Source: JAUWGC01 sp963753055
GTDB lineage: Bacteria; Bacteroidota; Bacteroidia; Bacteroidales; B18-G4
DNA length: 64,000 bases
Assembly (NCBI GenBank): GCA_963753055.1
Contig: CAVWAP010000001.1
Span: 496,001-560,000, forward strand
Direction of reading: 5' to 3'
Under the pieces are notes generated by a model. That model saw only the letters and a list, made by a program, of their open reading frames with translations, had not been told where the DNA came from and searched no databases. A program made the position numbers and the translations under genes. Below, piece by piece: positions 27,748 through 37,194 of this stretch (positions are counted from its first letter, which is position 1; each line of letters opens with the position of its first letter).

Positions 27748-28074
27748 TTACAATTTTTTTACTACTATTCCATGGCATGCATACCCACTGCCTTCTTTCC
27801 TTAGATTTGGCATTTCAATGATCTCCACTTTCACGGATCGGCTCTGGTAAGTGAGTGTTCCTGTGATACCGGTTGTGTTTTCCAGGCCGTCTTCTTCTAA
27901 TGTTACATCAGCACATTTATCTTTTGACCATATTGGGCAAACGACTGTTGTGCTATCAGGCCTGACAACTATTCCTCCTTTACCATACACAGTAACGTGG
28001 ATGTCAGCCATCATATCTATGCTTGCAATTAGCAGCACGAATAGTGGGATTGTAATTTTTAAGATAGTTTTCAT
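27748..28074 (-). CDS. Small secreted cysteine-containing protein, paralogue 2
   Basis: A 108-residue protein with a signal peptide (about residues 1-23, ending MMA). The mature part opens with IHVTVYGKGGIVVRPDSTTV, followed by VCPIWSKDKCADVTLE, aligning with the paralogue downstream. A third Cys lies in GYACHG near the end. No catalytic motif is visible. The gap to paralogue 1 is 18 bases, so they are probably one operon transcribed toward the thioredoxin/propeller gene. Confidence 0.68.
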   Translation of the reverse strand: MKTILKITIPLFVLLIASIDMMADIHVTVYGKGGIVVRPDSTTVVCPIWSKDKCADVTLEEDGLENTTGITGTLTYQSRSVKVEIIEMPNLRKEGSGYACHGIVVKKL

Positions 28075-28238
28075 AGTAATTAGTTTTTAAGTGAACATTA
28101 ATTTAGTAATCCGAAAGAACTTAACGGATGATAGTTGTGTAAAATGGAACTGTTCCTAATCGTTAATCCTGTTTTTAAGGATTCGTACCCAAAAAAATGT
28201 TGCTTTTTTTCAGAAATTTTTTAACCGGGAAGGAATGA

Positions 28239-28574
28239 CTATGATGGAAATACAGGGAAATCCTTTTCAATCCAGGTATTTAGGCCCTGGTAAAGGTGAA
28301 TTATGTTATTAAAACCTAAGCGTTTCATAATCCTGATTGCGACATCGCTATCATAACCACGATTACAATATACCAGGTATGATTTATCCCTGTCAAGCTG
28401 CTCAAACTTTGACAGGTAATCCTCTTCTTCAATATCAATATTAATTGCATTTTTTATGTGTGCATGTTCAAATTTACGGGGGCTCCTAACATCAAGTATA
28501 ACAAGCTTACCATTAGATTCTTCTGTTAATAATAATTGATATGCTTTTTTGCAACTTATTTTTTTAGGAGGCAT
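28239..28574 (-). CDS. Single-domain rhodanese-like sulfurtransferase
   Basis: A 111-residue rhodanese domain. The catalytic loop CNRGYDSD places the persulfide-forming Cys at residue 70. The CDC25-like fold markers VILDVRSPRKFEHAHIKNAI (about 25-44) and the terminal GLNTWIEKDFPV are present. There is no signal peptide, so it acts in the cytoplasm, where such proteins carry sulfane sulfur. The physiological acceptor is unknown. It is preceded by a possible 24-codon ORF on the same strand. Confidence 0.9.
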   Translation of the reverse strand: MPPKKISCKKAYQLLLTEESNGKLVILDVRSPRKFEHAHIKNAINIDIEEEDYLSKFEQLDRDKSYLVYCNRGYDSDVAIRIMKRLGFNNIIHLYQGLNTWIEKDFPVFPS

Positions 28575-28580
28575 TAGCGA

Positions 28581-28655
28581 TTATTTAGATAAGCGTTTTT
28601 CCAGCGTATTCATTAATCCATTTTCAGCCCTGACTGTTATTTTCATTGAAGACAT
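28581..28655 (-). CDS. Possible 24-residue mini-ORF before the rhodanese gene
   Basis: An ATG-to-TAA frame of 25 codons encodes MSSMKITVRAENGLMNTLEK plus RLSK and ends 6 bases before the rhodanese ATG. Spacing is compatible with translational coupling. There is no homology I can recognise, and such frames arise by chance. Confidence 0.2.
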   Translation of the reverse strand: MSSMKITVRAENGLMNTLEKRLSK

Positions 28656-28701
28656 CTATATAATAATAATTTGGTTTTGCAAAGTAACTAAAATAAAAAC
28701 A

Positions 28702-28718
28702 CTTATTTTTGAAATAAG
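28702..28718 (+). promoter_or_regulatory. Promoter match within a small palindrome, before the radical SAM gene
   Basis: TATTTTTG (28704-28711) matches TAnnTTTG and is nested in the inverted repeat CTTATTT / AAATAAG (28702-28708 and 28712-28718). A regulator binding the palindrome would compete with polymerase. The transcript would include the mini-ORF at 28740. Confidence 0.45.
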
Positions 28719-28739
28719 GCAAGCCTGATAAATCAAATC

Positions 28740-28805
28740 ATGGATCATCATAAAGTATTTCTCAGTCAGTTTCGTCTAATTCGAAGATTAACAAAGAACA
28801 TTTAA
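28740..28805 (+). CDS. Possible 21-residue mini-ORF before the radical SAM gene
   Basis: ATG-to-TAA frame of 22 codons (MDHHKVFLSQFRLIRRLTKN plus I) starts about 29 bases after the promoter match and stops 7 bases before the radical SAM ATG. It could be a leader peptide. There is no direct evidence that it is translated. Confidence 0.22.
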   Translation: MDHHKVFLSQFRLIRRLTKNI

Positions 28806-28812
28806 TCCAAAT

Positions 28813-29820
28813 ATGCATTCTCTTGCTCATTCTTTTACTGTAGGAAGGATATGGAACTATGCCAGAGTATTATGTTCTTATTGGTTGACCCGGCTTCTGG
28901 GGAAAACAATTCATTTTGGAATGCCTGTTAGCCTTGCTATTGAGCCAACAACATCATGTAATTTAAGATGCCCTGAATGCCCATCAGGCCTGCGATCATT
29001 TACCCGCCCCACAGGGAATATCGACATGATCAACTATCAAAAATACCTTGATCAGCTTCATGATCATATCTTTTACCTGACATTATATTTCCAGGGGGAA
29101 CCGTACATGCATCACGACTTTTTTAATATGGTCGAATATGCCAATAAATATAAGATTTATACCTCCACTTCAACAAATGCTCATTACTTAAACCAGGATT
29201 ATGCAGAAAAAACTGTCAGATCGGGTTTGAAGCAACTTATAATATCTCTTGATGGAGTTGACCAGGAGGCTTATTCTTCCTACAGGGTGGGAGGGGAACA
29301 TGAAAAAGTCCTGGAGGGGATATCTAACTTGGTTTATTGGAAACATAAGCTTAAATCAAAGACGCCATCCCTTGTTCTCCAGTTTTTAGTTTTTAAATCA
29401 AATGAGCACCAGATAAATGAGATCAAAATACTTGGGAAGAGCCTGGGGGTGGATAAAGTCCGGATAAAATCGGCCCAGGTCTACAATTTTATGCAGGGGA
29501 ATCCTTTATTGCCAGAACAACCTGAATATTCCAGATACGAAATCAGCACTGAAGGTACTTACAGAATAAAAAGTAAATTGCCAAATTACTGCTGGCGCAT
29601 GTGGAGCAGTGCAGTGATCACCTGGGATGGAAGAATTATTCCATGCTGTTTTGATAAGGATGCCAATCATCAATTGGGAGACCTTAATACAGATGATTTC
29701 AGGAAGATCTGGACAAGTAATAATTATCGCTTGTTCAGAAAAAAAGTATTCTCAGAGAGGAATCAGATTGATATTTGTCAGAATTGCACTGAAGGATTAA
29801 GAAAGGGATCAGGAGTTTAG
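28813..29820 (+). CDS. Radical SAM/SPASM domain protein
   Basis: A 335-residue radical SAM enzyme. The SAM-cluster motif CNLRCPEC lies near residue 50, and the SPASM-type C-terminus has a cysteine cluster (NYCWRMWSS near 259, IIPCCFDK near 276, DICQNC near 322). Members oxidatively modify peptides or act in cell-envelope biosynthesis. Substrate is not apparent and no precursor gene of normal size lies next to it. The predicted basic, partly hydrophobic N-terminus (about 1-35) may associate with membranes. Its stop overlaps the stop of convergent frr. Confidence 0.87.
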   Translation: MHSLAHSFTVGRIWNYARVLCSYWLTRLLGKTIHFGMPVSLAIEPTTSCNLRCPECPSGLRSFTRPTGNIDMINYQKYLDQLHDHIFYLTLYFQGEPYMHHDFFNMVEYANKYKIYTSTSTNAHYLNQDYAEKTVRSGLKQLIISLDGVDQEAYSSYRVGGEHEKVLEGISNLVYWKHKLKSKTPSLVLQFLVFKSNEHQINEIKILGKSLGVDKVRIKSAQVYNFMQGNPLLPEQPEYSRYEISTEGTYRIKSKLPNYCWRMWSSAVITWDGRIIPCCFDKDANHQLGDLNTDDFRKIWTSNNYRLFRKKVFSERNQIDICQNCTEGLRKGSGV

Positions 29821-30380
29821 ACAGTCATGATGTCCGACTCTTTTGCATCCAGCAGCTTTTCTATCTTTTCAATATAATCATTGGTTAGATCCTGAACCTT
29901 ATCCAACAGCCTTTTTGTCTCATCTTCAGGAAGGCCATCTTTTTCAAGGCTTTTGGCCAGGTCATTTGCACTTCTTCTCGAATTCCGGATACTTATTTTT
30001 GATTGCTCAGCTTCATTTTTAGCCTGCTTGACCAGGTCCAAGCGTCTTTCTTCAGTCAGTGGGGGAACTACGATCCTGAGCACTTCACCTTCATTTTTAG
30101 GGTTGAATCCAAGGTTGGCCGACATAATCGCTTTTTCCAATTCAGCTAAAATGCTTTTGTCCCAGGGCTGAACAATAATCTGCCTGGGATCAGGTGTGTT
30201 AATATTAGCAGTTTGTTCAATGGGTGTCATTGCACCATAATAGTCGACCATGATACCCTCAAGCATGGAAGGACTTGCCTTTCCTGCCCTGATCTTCTGA
30301 AAAGTCTTTTCAAGATGGTCAATGGCACTGTCCATGCTTTCCTGGGCTTCATCTAAACACATCTGAGCTTCTTCAGTCAT
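29817..30380 (-). CDS. frr: Ribosome recycling factor
   Basis: A 187-residue RRF that, with EF-G, splits post-termination ribosomes. The diagnostic KIRAGKASPSMLEGI (about residues 29-43), VQPWDKS (about 91) and VPPLTEERR (about 122) motifs are present at normal length. It is the last gene of the secA-M28-pyrH-ArsC-frr minus-strand run. The pyrH-frr pair is widespread, but here an ArsC-like gene separates them. The stop TAA overlaps the convergent radical SAM stop (TTAG). Confidence 0.97.
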   Translation of the reverse strand: MTEEAQMCLDEAQESMDSAIDHLEKTFQKIRAGKASPSMLEGIMVDYYGAMTPIEQTANINTPDPRQIIVQPWDKSILAELEKAIMSANLGFNPKNEGEVLRIVVPPLTEERRLDLVKQAKNEAEQSKISIRNSRRSANDLAKSLEKDGLPEDETKRLLDKVQDLTNDYIEKIEKLLDAKESDIMTV

Positions 30381-30434
30381 GACATTCTGAATTAAAGGGT
30401 TTACACAAAGATATAATAATATTTTATTTAAATC

Positions 30435-31088
30435 CTACGACTGTGATGCTGTAGATGCCAGTAACAGTGAGTTAGAAAACACAAAGAACATCTCTGTCGC
30501 AATCTTCCTGCATACCTCATCATATGATACTGCTTCTTCAGGTGTATCGTCAGCCTCTTTGGGATCCGGGTAGGGAATGGATATCCTGTTATCAGCTCCA
30601 GGTACAAAGGGACAGGCAGCATCAGCATCTGAACAGGTCATGATTGCTGCAAATCCTGCCTGTGGATTAAATTCATCTGAGAATGTTTTGGAAAAAGCTT
30701 TGATTGTTTGCGCAGTTTCGGAATATGTTACCAGATATAATGGATTTGCTGATTCTTCAGTCTTCGATATATCAAATCCAGCTTTTTGCAAGGCATTGAC
30801 AGCCCTGTGGTTAAACGCTGTTGCTTCCGTCCCCCCTGAATAGCAATGCACATCTGGAATGCCATAATGGTAGGCTGCTGCCTGAGACCATAACTGGCTC
30901 ATTTGGCTACGCCGGGAGTTATGGGTACAGATGAAAATCAAGCTAACAGGCTTGCCGGCAGTGAGCAATTCCTTAATATAATTACTCAGAAGCAGGAGCT
31001 CTTTCTTCCTCCCGGCACCAATATCTTCAAATCTTAAGGCATTGTGAATAATGTACTCTTGTATTGCCTTTAACATGCCAGTGTTCAC
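30435..31088 (-). CDS. Low-molecular-weight phosphatase/arsenate reductase-like protein
   Basis: A 217-residue protein. The phosphate-binding loop ICTHNSRRSQMS carries the catalytic Cys54 in a CX5R motif, as in ArsC of the thioredoxin-coupled type and low-molecular-weight tyrosine phosphatases. DADAACPFVPGA contains further cysteines that could relay reduction. About 45 residues of N-terminal helix precede the domain. Either arsenate reduction or protein phosphatase activity is possible. No ars genes are nearby. The start overlaps the pyrH stop by 4 bases (ATGA type), so it is translationally coupled to pyrH. Confidence 0.82.
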   Translation of the reverse strand: MNTGMLKAIQEYIIHNALRFEDIGAGRKKELLLLSNYIKELLTAGKPVSLIFICTHNSRRSQMSQLWSQAAAYHYGIPDVHCYSGGTEATAFNHRAVNALQKAGFDISKTEESANPLYLVTYSETAQTIKAFSKTFSDEFNPQAGFAAIMTCSDADAACPFVPGADNRISIPYPDPKEADDTPEEAVSYDEVCRKIATEMFFVFSNSLLLASTASQS

Positions 31089-31789
31089 GATACTATCGTT
31101 CCGATGGCTTCTCCATTGACTATCCTCTCCAGGTTTCCAGGCACATTCATATCAAAAACAACGATAGGAATGTTATTCTCCTTGCATAATGTGAATGCTG
31201 TCTGGTCCATGACCTTAAGGTCTTTTTCTATGGCTTCATCAAAGGATAGTGCATTATATTTAGTGGCTGCAGGATCTTTCTCCGGATCAGCAGAGTATAC
31301 ACCATCAACACGTGTCCCTTTGAATATGGCATCAGCTTTGATTTCAAATGCCCTCAAGGCTGCCGCCGTATCAGTTGTGAAATAGGGATTACCTGTACCC
31401 CCGGAAATAATCAATGCATAGCCCTCTTCCAGGCATTCGATCGCATAGGTACCGCTCATGGATTCAGCAACGGGGTCTACAGGTATGCCGGACAGTAATT
31501 TCGTCTGGATACCATGCTTGACAAGGTAGGCTTGCAGGGCCATTCCATTAATTACTGTTGCCAGCATACCCATATAATCTCCCTGGATCCGGTCAATACT
31601 TTCATTTGTGTTCTGTATTCCACGGAAGATATTACCTCCTCCAATCACTATCCCAACCTGGAGGCTCTGATCCACAATGGCTTTGATGTCCTTTGCATAT
31701 TGCTCGAGACGCTGGTGATCAAGTCCGGTATTGCTGTCACCAGCCAGTGATTCACCACTTAGTTTTAGCAGTATCCTCTCGTATTTCAT
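31085..31789 (-). CDS. pyrH: UMP kinase
   Basis: A 234-residue amino acid kinase-fold enzyme that phosphorylates UMP to UDP. LLKLSGESLAGD (residues 7-18), VIGGGNIFRG (about 48-57), ISGGTGNPYFTTDTAA (about 130-145) and IFKGTRVDGVYSADP (about 157-171) are the family motifs. Length is normal. It lies 7 bases after the M28 peptidase gene and is coupled to the ArsC-like gene. Confidence 0.97.
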   Translation of the reverse strand: MKYERILLKLSGESLAGDSNTGLDHQRLEQYAKDIKAIVDQSLQVGIVIGGGNIFRGIQNTNESIDRIQGDYMGMLATVINGMALQAYLVKHGIQTKLLSGIPVDPVAESMSGTYAIECLEEGYALIISGGTGNPYFTTDTAAALRAFEIKADAIFKGTRVDGVYSADPEKDPAATKYNALSFDEAIEKDLKVMDQTAFTLCKENNIPIVVFDMNVPGNLERIVNGEAIGTIVS

Positions 31790-31796
31790 AATCTTG

Positions 31797-33776
31797 TTAT
31801 TGAATGACCATCATGGATTTTACCACGACGGATTCATTTGTTTGCAATCTGTAAAAGTATCTGCCAGAAGGCAATCCGGAAGTATTAACCTGTATAGCAT
31901 GAGTTCCAACTGATTCTTGCTTATCAACCAGGTTGATGATTTCCCTGCCGAGAAAATCAATAACTGTTAACCTAACATTGGTAGGTTTTGAAAGGTCATA
32001 TTTGATATAAGTGTATTCCCGGCATGGATTTGGATAGTTCTGGTAAAGATTTGCTGAGGCTATGGCCGGTTGTTCAATTCCAACCCATTCATAATAAGTG
32101 AATGTTATACAGTATTTTACAAGGTTTCCCACCGTAGCCTCTGTATTATTGATTTTCAAAATCCAGTCGCCTGCCATTTCATAATCATCGAAGGTGTACA
32201 AGGGTTGTTCGGGCAAAAAAGAACCAATAAAAGGGGCTGAACCGGTAGTAATTGATTTTTCAGCTTCATCGTCGAAGATTGTATTAATATAATTTGCACC
32301 GGAACCGCCATTACCTGTACTGAGTGCTATTTCTGTTCCATCAGGTCCAACAAGGTAAATATCCAGGTCACCCACGTTGCCATGACTTATCGAAAGCTGT
32401 ACATTCAAGTCTGTGATGATACCGGACTCATTTACCACAATATTGTCGAAAGCTGTAGAATTGCCACCGATCTCAACAGGAATATTATCACTGCAGTATT
32501 CCTGTGATATTTGCTCACCCACGAAATAACTATATAATTCGGGTGGTGGGGTTGTTCCGGGAGGGTTCATCCCCTGGCCTCCATATGGAAGTGTTGAAAG
32601 CAAGTTGCCAGATGAATCCTGAACGGCAAAATAATAGAATACATCAGCACCTACAGTCTGTCCAGGAATGATAAATCGAAAAGTATCCCCAATGATCTGA
32701 TCTGCATGCATCCATTCATAATCTTCCTCTTCTATTTTATAATACAGCCTTGGAGCATTGTTGCCTGTTGGGATTCCAAGATTTGAATTTATTACGAGGT
32801 CAGCAATCCGGTCGCCTGTAAAATTACCGGACGGCAATGGGTCATGGTTTAACATCAGGGTCAGATCAAGTGCTAGAGATGCAATTGTACCTACTGATGC
32901 CTTTGCCATTTCAAGAAAGTAATCCATGTTCAGGATGGACAGGTGGTCATTTGTTGTATGATAATAAGCGTTGAAGTCGTTCCAGTCTTCAATGACAAGT
33001 ATTGCCTGGTAACCATTGTACCAGAATGGTGCGTGGTCGCTGGCCGTGGTTGAAATAAAATTATAAGACAGCTGTGGTGCATAAATCTGCATCCCGCTAA
33101 TGAAAAAGTTTGAAAATGGAATAGATTCATCATTAATGGCAATGGACATCTCATAGTCATCATCTGAATCCCAGGATATCATATCCATATTTAAAACTCC
33201 AAGAATATCTTCCCCATTGGCTGCAGCGTTGTCTGCATAATGAAAACTTCCAATAAGTCCTTGCTCCTCCTCATCAAAGGCTATAAATTTTACTGTGTAG
33301 TCAAGTTCCATATTGGCCAAAAGCCTGGCAGCTTCCAAGACAGCAACTGTTCCTGAGGCATTATCGTCAGCTCCAGGTGCAAGTGGTCCGGAGGGCATGT
33401 TATCATAATGTGCACATATGATATATATCTTGTCAGGGTACTTCGTGCCAGTGATAGTTGCAATTACATTTTCCCCGTTAGAGTTGAAAAGCTGCAATTC
33501 AGCATTTAACCCAAAGCTTTGAAACTGCTCCAGTATCCATTGGGCAGCTAATGCATTTGAGGGATTGTTTGAATGTCTGGAGACTATCGTTTCCGGCTGT
33601 CCGTTAATTGTAACTTCAACTTCGCCGGTCAGCTGCTCTTCCCAATCTGTAAGCGACTGAACAGTAATAAGGTTAACAAGTGAATCAACGACTGGACTAT
33701 ATCCTATCTGAGCTGTAGTTAGTTGGAATGGTAGCAGTAGAGATAAGATCAAGAGTGTTTTGTACAAATTCTTCAT
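31797..33776 (-). CDS. Secreted M28 aminopeptidase with P-domain and type IX sorting domain
   Basis: A 659-residue exported metallopeptidase. The ATG at 33776 is chosen because it starts a signal peptide (MKNLYKTLLILSLLLP...TAQ). The M28 zinc site is complete: HYDN, GADDNASGTVAVLEAARLL, FDEEEQGLIGS, LNMDMISWD and TASDHAPF (residues about 135-255). A proprotein-convertase-like P-domain follows (about 430-570, ISHGNVGDLDIYLVGPDGTE). A type A type IX C-terminal domain ends the protein (NYPNPCREYTYIKYDLSK ... PSGRYFYRLQ). It is probably released or surface-anchored for extracellular peptide degradation. Its position between secA and pyrH looks incidental. Confidence 0.92.
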   Translation of the reverse strand: MKNLYKTLLILSLLLPFQLTTAQIGYSPVVDSLVNLITVQSLTDWEEQLTGEVEVTINGQPETIVSRHSNNPSNALAAQWILEQFQSFGLNAELQLFNSNGENVIATITGTKYPDKIYIICAHYDNMPSGPLAPGADDNASGTVAVLEAARLLANMELDYTVKFIAFDEEEQGLIGSFHYADNAAANGEDILGVLNMDMISWDSDDDYEMSIAINDESIPFSNFFISGMQIYAPQLSYNFISTTASDHAPFWYNGYQAILVIEDWNDFNAYYHTTNDHLSILNMDYFLEMAKASVGTIASLALDLTLMLNHDPLPSGNFTGDRIADLVINSNLGIPTGNNAPRLYYKIEEEDYEWMHADQIIGDTFRFIIPGQTVGADVFYYFAVQDSSGNLLSTLPYGGQGMNPPGTTPPPELYSYFVGEQISQEYCSDNIPVEIGGNSTAFDNIVVNESGIITDLNVQLSISHGNVGDLDIYLVGPDGTEIALSTGNGGSGANYINTIFDDEAEKSITTGSAPFIGSFLPEQPLYTFDDYEMAGDWILKINNTEATVGNLVKYCITFTYYEWVGIEQPAIASANLYQNYPNPCREYTYIKYDLSKPTNVRLTVIDFLGREIINLVDKQESVGTHAIQVNTSGLPSGRYFYRLQTNESVVVKSMMVIQ

Positions 33777-33795
33777 AATGTTTTTATTGTATGTG

Positions 33796-36700
33796 TTAGT
33801 TAACGATTTGGCAAGCACCTCGTTTTAGTTCATGCTCTACCATTTTATATTTCTTTTCAACAATGCGTCCATCATTATACTGGACTTTAATTTTTTCATT
33901 TCTGCCAATTTTCTTTTCAGTCCGAATTACCGGATCTGCTTTTCTTGGGCCTTGAGTGTCGGCGTGCGCCTGCGACAACAGGTCTGTTCTTTCTTCTTTC
34001 AGCCTTGTATTATCAATACCCCTTGGCGTTTCAGCTTCCTGAACAGAACTGGCATCCTGCAATGGCAGGTTCCCCCTGATCAGGAATGAAGAAATGTCCT
34101 TATTGACCTTCTGAATCATTGTTTTAAACAATTCGAAGGATTCAAATTTATAGATCAGCAAGGGGTCCTTTTGCTCGTAGGTTGCTGTTTGTACCGATTG
34201 CTTCAATTCATCCATCTCACGAAGATGATCTTTCCATGACTCATCAATGATTCCCAGGGAAATTGATTTTTCAATAGCCAGGTTGATCTCCTTTCCACCA
34301 CTTTCTGTTGACTTCTTAAGGTTTGCAATGGCATTGATGGATTTGATCCCGTCGGTGATAGGGATGGCAATATTTTCAAATTGAGTATTTCTTTCATACA
34401 CCTCTTTCACAACAGGAAATGCCTTGTCAGCAATTAGCTGTGATTTCTCCCGGTAATTTTTATATACCTTCTCGAATAGCTGTTCTGCAATCTCAGCAGT
34501 GTTCATGCTAAAAAATTCCTTGTCATCATAAGGGCTCTCAATAGCCAGGGTTTTCATCAGTTCAAGCTTAAACCCTTCAAAATCACGCTGATCCTGGTAT
34601 TCAATGGCAATATGTTCACAAACATCATACATCATATTCGTGATATCAACGGCCAGGCGTTCACCATGCAAGGCATGCCTTCTTTTCTTATAAATCACCT
34701 CACGTTGTGAGTTCATCACATCATCATATTCCAGCAAACGCTTCCTGGTTCCAAAGTTGTTCTCTTCAACTTTCTTCTGCGCCCTTTCTATAGATTTGGT
34801 GATCATAGAGTGCTGAATCACCTCACCTTCTTTCAGTCCCAACCTGTCCATGACCTTGGCAATCCTGTCAGATCCAAACATACGCATCAGGTCATCTTCC
34901 AATGATACAAAAAATGCCGAGCTGCCAGGGTCTCCCTGTCTTCCCGAACGTCCTCTCAACTGTCTGTCGACACGTCTTGATTCATGCCTCTCTGTACCAA
35001 TGATAGCCAAACCTCCGGCTTCTTTTACACCTGTACCCAATTTTATATCAGTACCCCTACCTGCCATGTTGGTGGCAATAGTGACTGTACCTGCCATACC
35101 TGCTTCTGCCACGATATCTGCTTCTTTTTGGTGAAGCTTGGCATTGAGTACATTATGTTTGATCTTTCTTCGCTGAAGCATCCTGCTGAGCAGCTCAGAT
35201 GTTTCAACAGATGTAGTACCAACAAGGACTGGCCGGCCATTATTGATCAAATTATCTATTTCATCAATAACTGCATTGAATTTTTCTCTCTTGGTTTTAA
35301 AGACAAAGTCTTGGCGGTCATCTCTTACAATTGGCTTGTTGGTTGGAATCACAACAACATCAAGGCTATAGATGTCCCACAGCTCACCCGCTTCTGTCTC
35401 AGCAGTACCGGTCATACCGGCAAGCTTTTCATACATCCTGAAATAATTCTGAAGGGTAATGGTAGCGTAGGTTTGGGTTGATGCTTCAACCTGTACACTT
35501 TCCTTGGCCTCAATAGCCTGGTGAAGCCCATCAGAGTACCTCCGGCCTTCTAATATACGCCCGGTTTGCTCATCGACGATCTTAACTTTGTTTTCCATGA
35601 TGACATACTCTACATCCTTCTCAAACAGAGCATAAGCCTTTAATAGCTGGTTGATGGAGTGTACCCGTTCCGACTTTACTGAAAAGTCACGTAACAGTGC
35701 ATTCTTTTTTTCTAACTTTTCAGTTTCGGTCATCCCGGATTTTTCAATATCTGCGATCTCAGAGCCAATATCCGGAAGGATGTAAAATTCAGATTCCTGG
35801 TAGGATTCCGTCATCAGGTCAATCCCCTTTTCGGTCAACTCAATTGAATTATGCTTCTCATCGATAACAAAATATAACTCATCATCAATGATATGCATGT
35901 TCTTTGCCTGTTCCTGAAGATAGAAGTTCTCCGTTTTCAGCATCATAGCCTTGATGCCTGGCTCACTCAGGAATTTGATCAGGGCCTTGTTCTTGGGAAG
36001 CCCCCGGTGCGCCCTGAATAATTGTTCTCCAGCCTTCTTTTCATTATCCGGACTGGATTTGTCTCCCATCAATGCTTTGGACTCAGCCAGGAGTTTCGTA
36101 ACCAGGTTCCTTTGTGCAGTATACAGGCGTAGTATAACAGGCTTCAGTTCGTGGAACTCATGTTTATCCCCTTTAGGTGTCGGGCCAGAGATGATTAACG
36201 GAGTACGGGCATCATCGATCAAAACAGAGTCAACCTCATCGACAATAGTATAATTATGTTTGCGTTGAACCAATTCATCAGGATTACCTGTCATATTGTC
36301 ACGCAGGTAATCAAAACCATATTCGTTATTTGTCCCGAAAGTAACATCAGCAAGATAAGCATCCCTTCTAGCCTGGGTGTTTGGGTCATGTTGATCAATG
36401 CAATCTACAGTTAATCCATGGAATTCGTATAGAACACCCATCCATTCCGAGTCACGCTTGGCCAGGTAATCATTCACAGTCACAATATGCACTCCATTAC
36501 CTGGCAGGGCATTGAGATAAACTGGAAGGGTAGCCACAAGGGTTTTTCCTTCACCGGTGGCCATCTCCGCAATCTTCCCCTGATGCAGGACTATGCCTCC
36601 GATCAGCTGAACATCATAGTGTACCATGTCCCAGGTGATGAGGTTTCCACCTGCTTCCCATTGGTTCTTGTAATGTGCCTGATCACCCTTAATGATCACA

Positions 36701-37125
36701 TTATTTTTTCTGGAAGCAAGAACACGGTCATTTTCAGTAGCAGTCACTACTACCTCTTCATTTTCTTTAAATCGTCTTGCTGTCTCCTTCATAACAGCAA
36801 AAGCCTCCGGAAGGATCTCGTTTAAAACGTCTTCTACATTGCTGTACCTCTCTTTTTCAAGCTTATCTACGCCCTCCCACATTTCCTCTCTTTCAAGGAT
36901 ATCTTCCTGGGCTTCAATTTCTTTTTTCAGGTCCGTTATCTTTTGTTCCACATCAGCAACATATTCTGCTATACGCTTGCGAAATTCAGCAGTCTTGGCC
37001 CGGAGTTCATCATTGCTTAAGTTATTGTATTCTTCAAAGAAGGTATTGGCTTTGCTGACTTGAGGTAGGATGCTCCTTATATCTTTGTCTGACTTGGTTC
37101 CAAGAAAATTTTTGAGAATGCTCAT
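33796..37125 (-). CDS. secA: Protein translocase ATPase SecA
   Basis: A 1109-residue SecA motor of the Sec translocon. Visible motifs are EMATGEGKTLVATLP (Walker A, about residue 187), DEVDSVLIDDARTPLIISG (about 302), MTGTAETEAGE (about 574) and NMAGRGTDIKLG (about 690). It is about 200 residues longer than E. coli SecA, as usual in Bacteroidota, with extra segments in the first nucleotide-binding region and a long C-terminus. The C-terminal zinc-binding SecB motif is not seen. A TAnnTTTG promoter match lies at 37195-37202. Confidence 0.97.
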   Translation of the reverse strand: MSILKNFLGTKSDKDIRSILPQVSKANTFFEEYNNLSNDELRAKTAEFRKRIAEYVADVEQKITDLKKEIEAQEDILEREEMWEGVDKLEKERYSNVEDVLNEILPEAFAVMKETARRFKENEEVVVTATENDRVLASRKNNVIIKGDQAHYKNQWEAGGNLITWDMVHYDVQLIGGIVLHQGKIAEMATGEGKTLVATLPVYLNALPGNGVHIVTVNDYLAKRDSEWMGVLYEFHGLTVDCIDQHDPNTQARRDAYLADVTFGTNNEYGFDYLRDNMTGNPDELVQRKHNYTIVDEVDSVLIDDARTPLIISGPTPKGDKHEFHELKPVILRLYTAQRNLVTKLLAESKALMGDKSSPDNEKKAGEQLFRAHRGLPKNKALIKFLSEPGIKAMMLKTENFYLQEQAKNMHIIDDELYFVIDEKHNSIELTEKGIDLMTESYQESEFYILPDIGSEIADIEKSGMTETEKLEKKNALLRDFSVKSERVHSINQLLKAYALFEKDVEYVIMENKVKIVDEQTGRILEGRRYSDGLHQAIEAKESVQVEASTQTYATITLQNYFRMYEKLAGMTGTAETEAGELWDIYSLDVVVIPTNKPIVRDDRQDFVFKTKREKFNAVIDEIDNLINNGRPVLVGTTSVETSELLSRMLQRRKIKHNVLNAKLHQKEADIVAEAGMAGTVTIATNMAGRGTDIKLGTGVKEAGGLAIIGTERHESRRVDRQLRGRSGRQGDPGSSAFFVSLEDDLMRMFGSDRIAKVMDRLGLKEGEVIQHSMITKSIERAQKKVEENNFGTRKRLLEYDDVMNSQREVIYKKRRHALHGERLAVDITNMMYDVCEHIAIEYQDQRDFEGFKLELMKTLAIESPYDDKEFFSMNTAEIAEQLFEKVYKNYREKSQLIADKAFPVVKEVYERNTQFENIAIPITDGIKSINAIANLKKSTESGGKEINLAIEKSISLGIIDESWKDHLREMDELKQSVQTATYEQKDPLLIYKFESFELFKTMIQKVNKDISSFLIRGNLPLQDASSVQEAETPRGIDNTRLKEERTDLLSQAHADTQGPRKADPVIRTEKKIGRNEKIKVQYNDGRIVEKKYKMVEHELKRGACQIVN

Positions 37126-37194
37126 GATTCAGTTTCAAATTAAATCTGGTATATACCCGACTTGCTATGTGAATACCGGAATTCAAGTATCCGG

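Noticed and set aside
28813..29820. Radical SAM gene as part of a peptide-modification (RiPP) system
   Set aside because: Only a 21-codon frame of doubtful coding status lies nearby. There is no typical precursor, protease or transporter, so the RiPP label is not supported.
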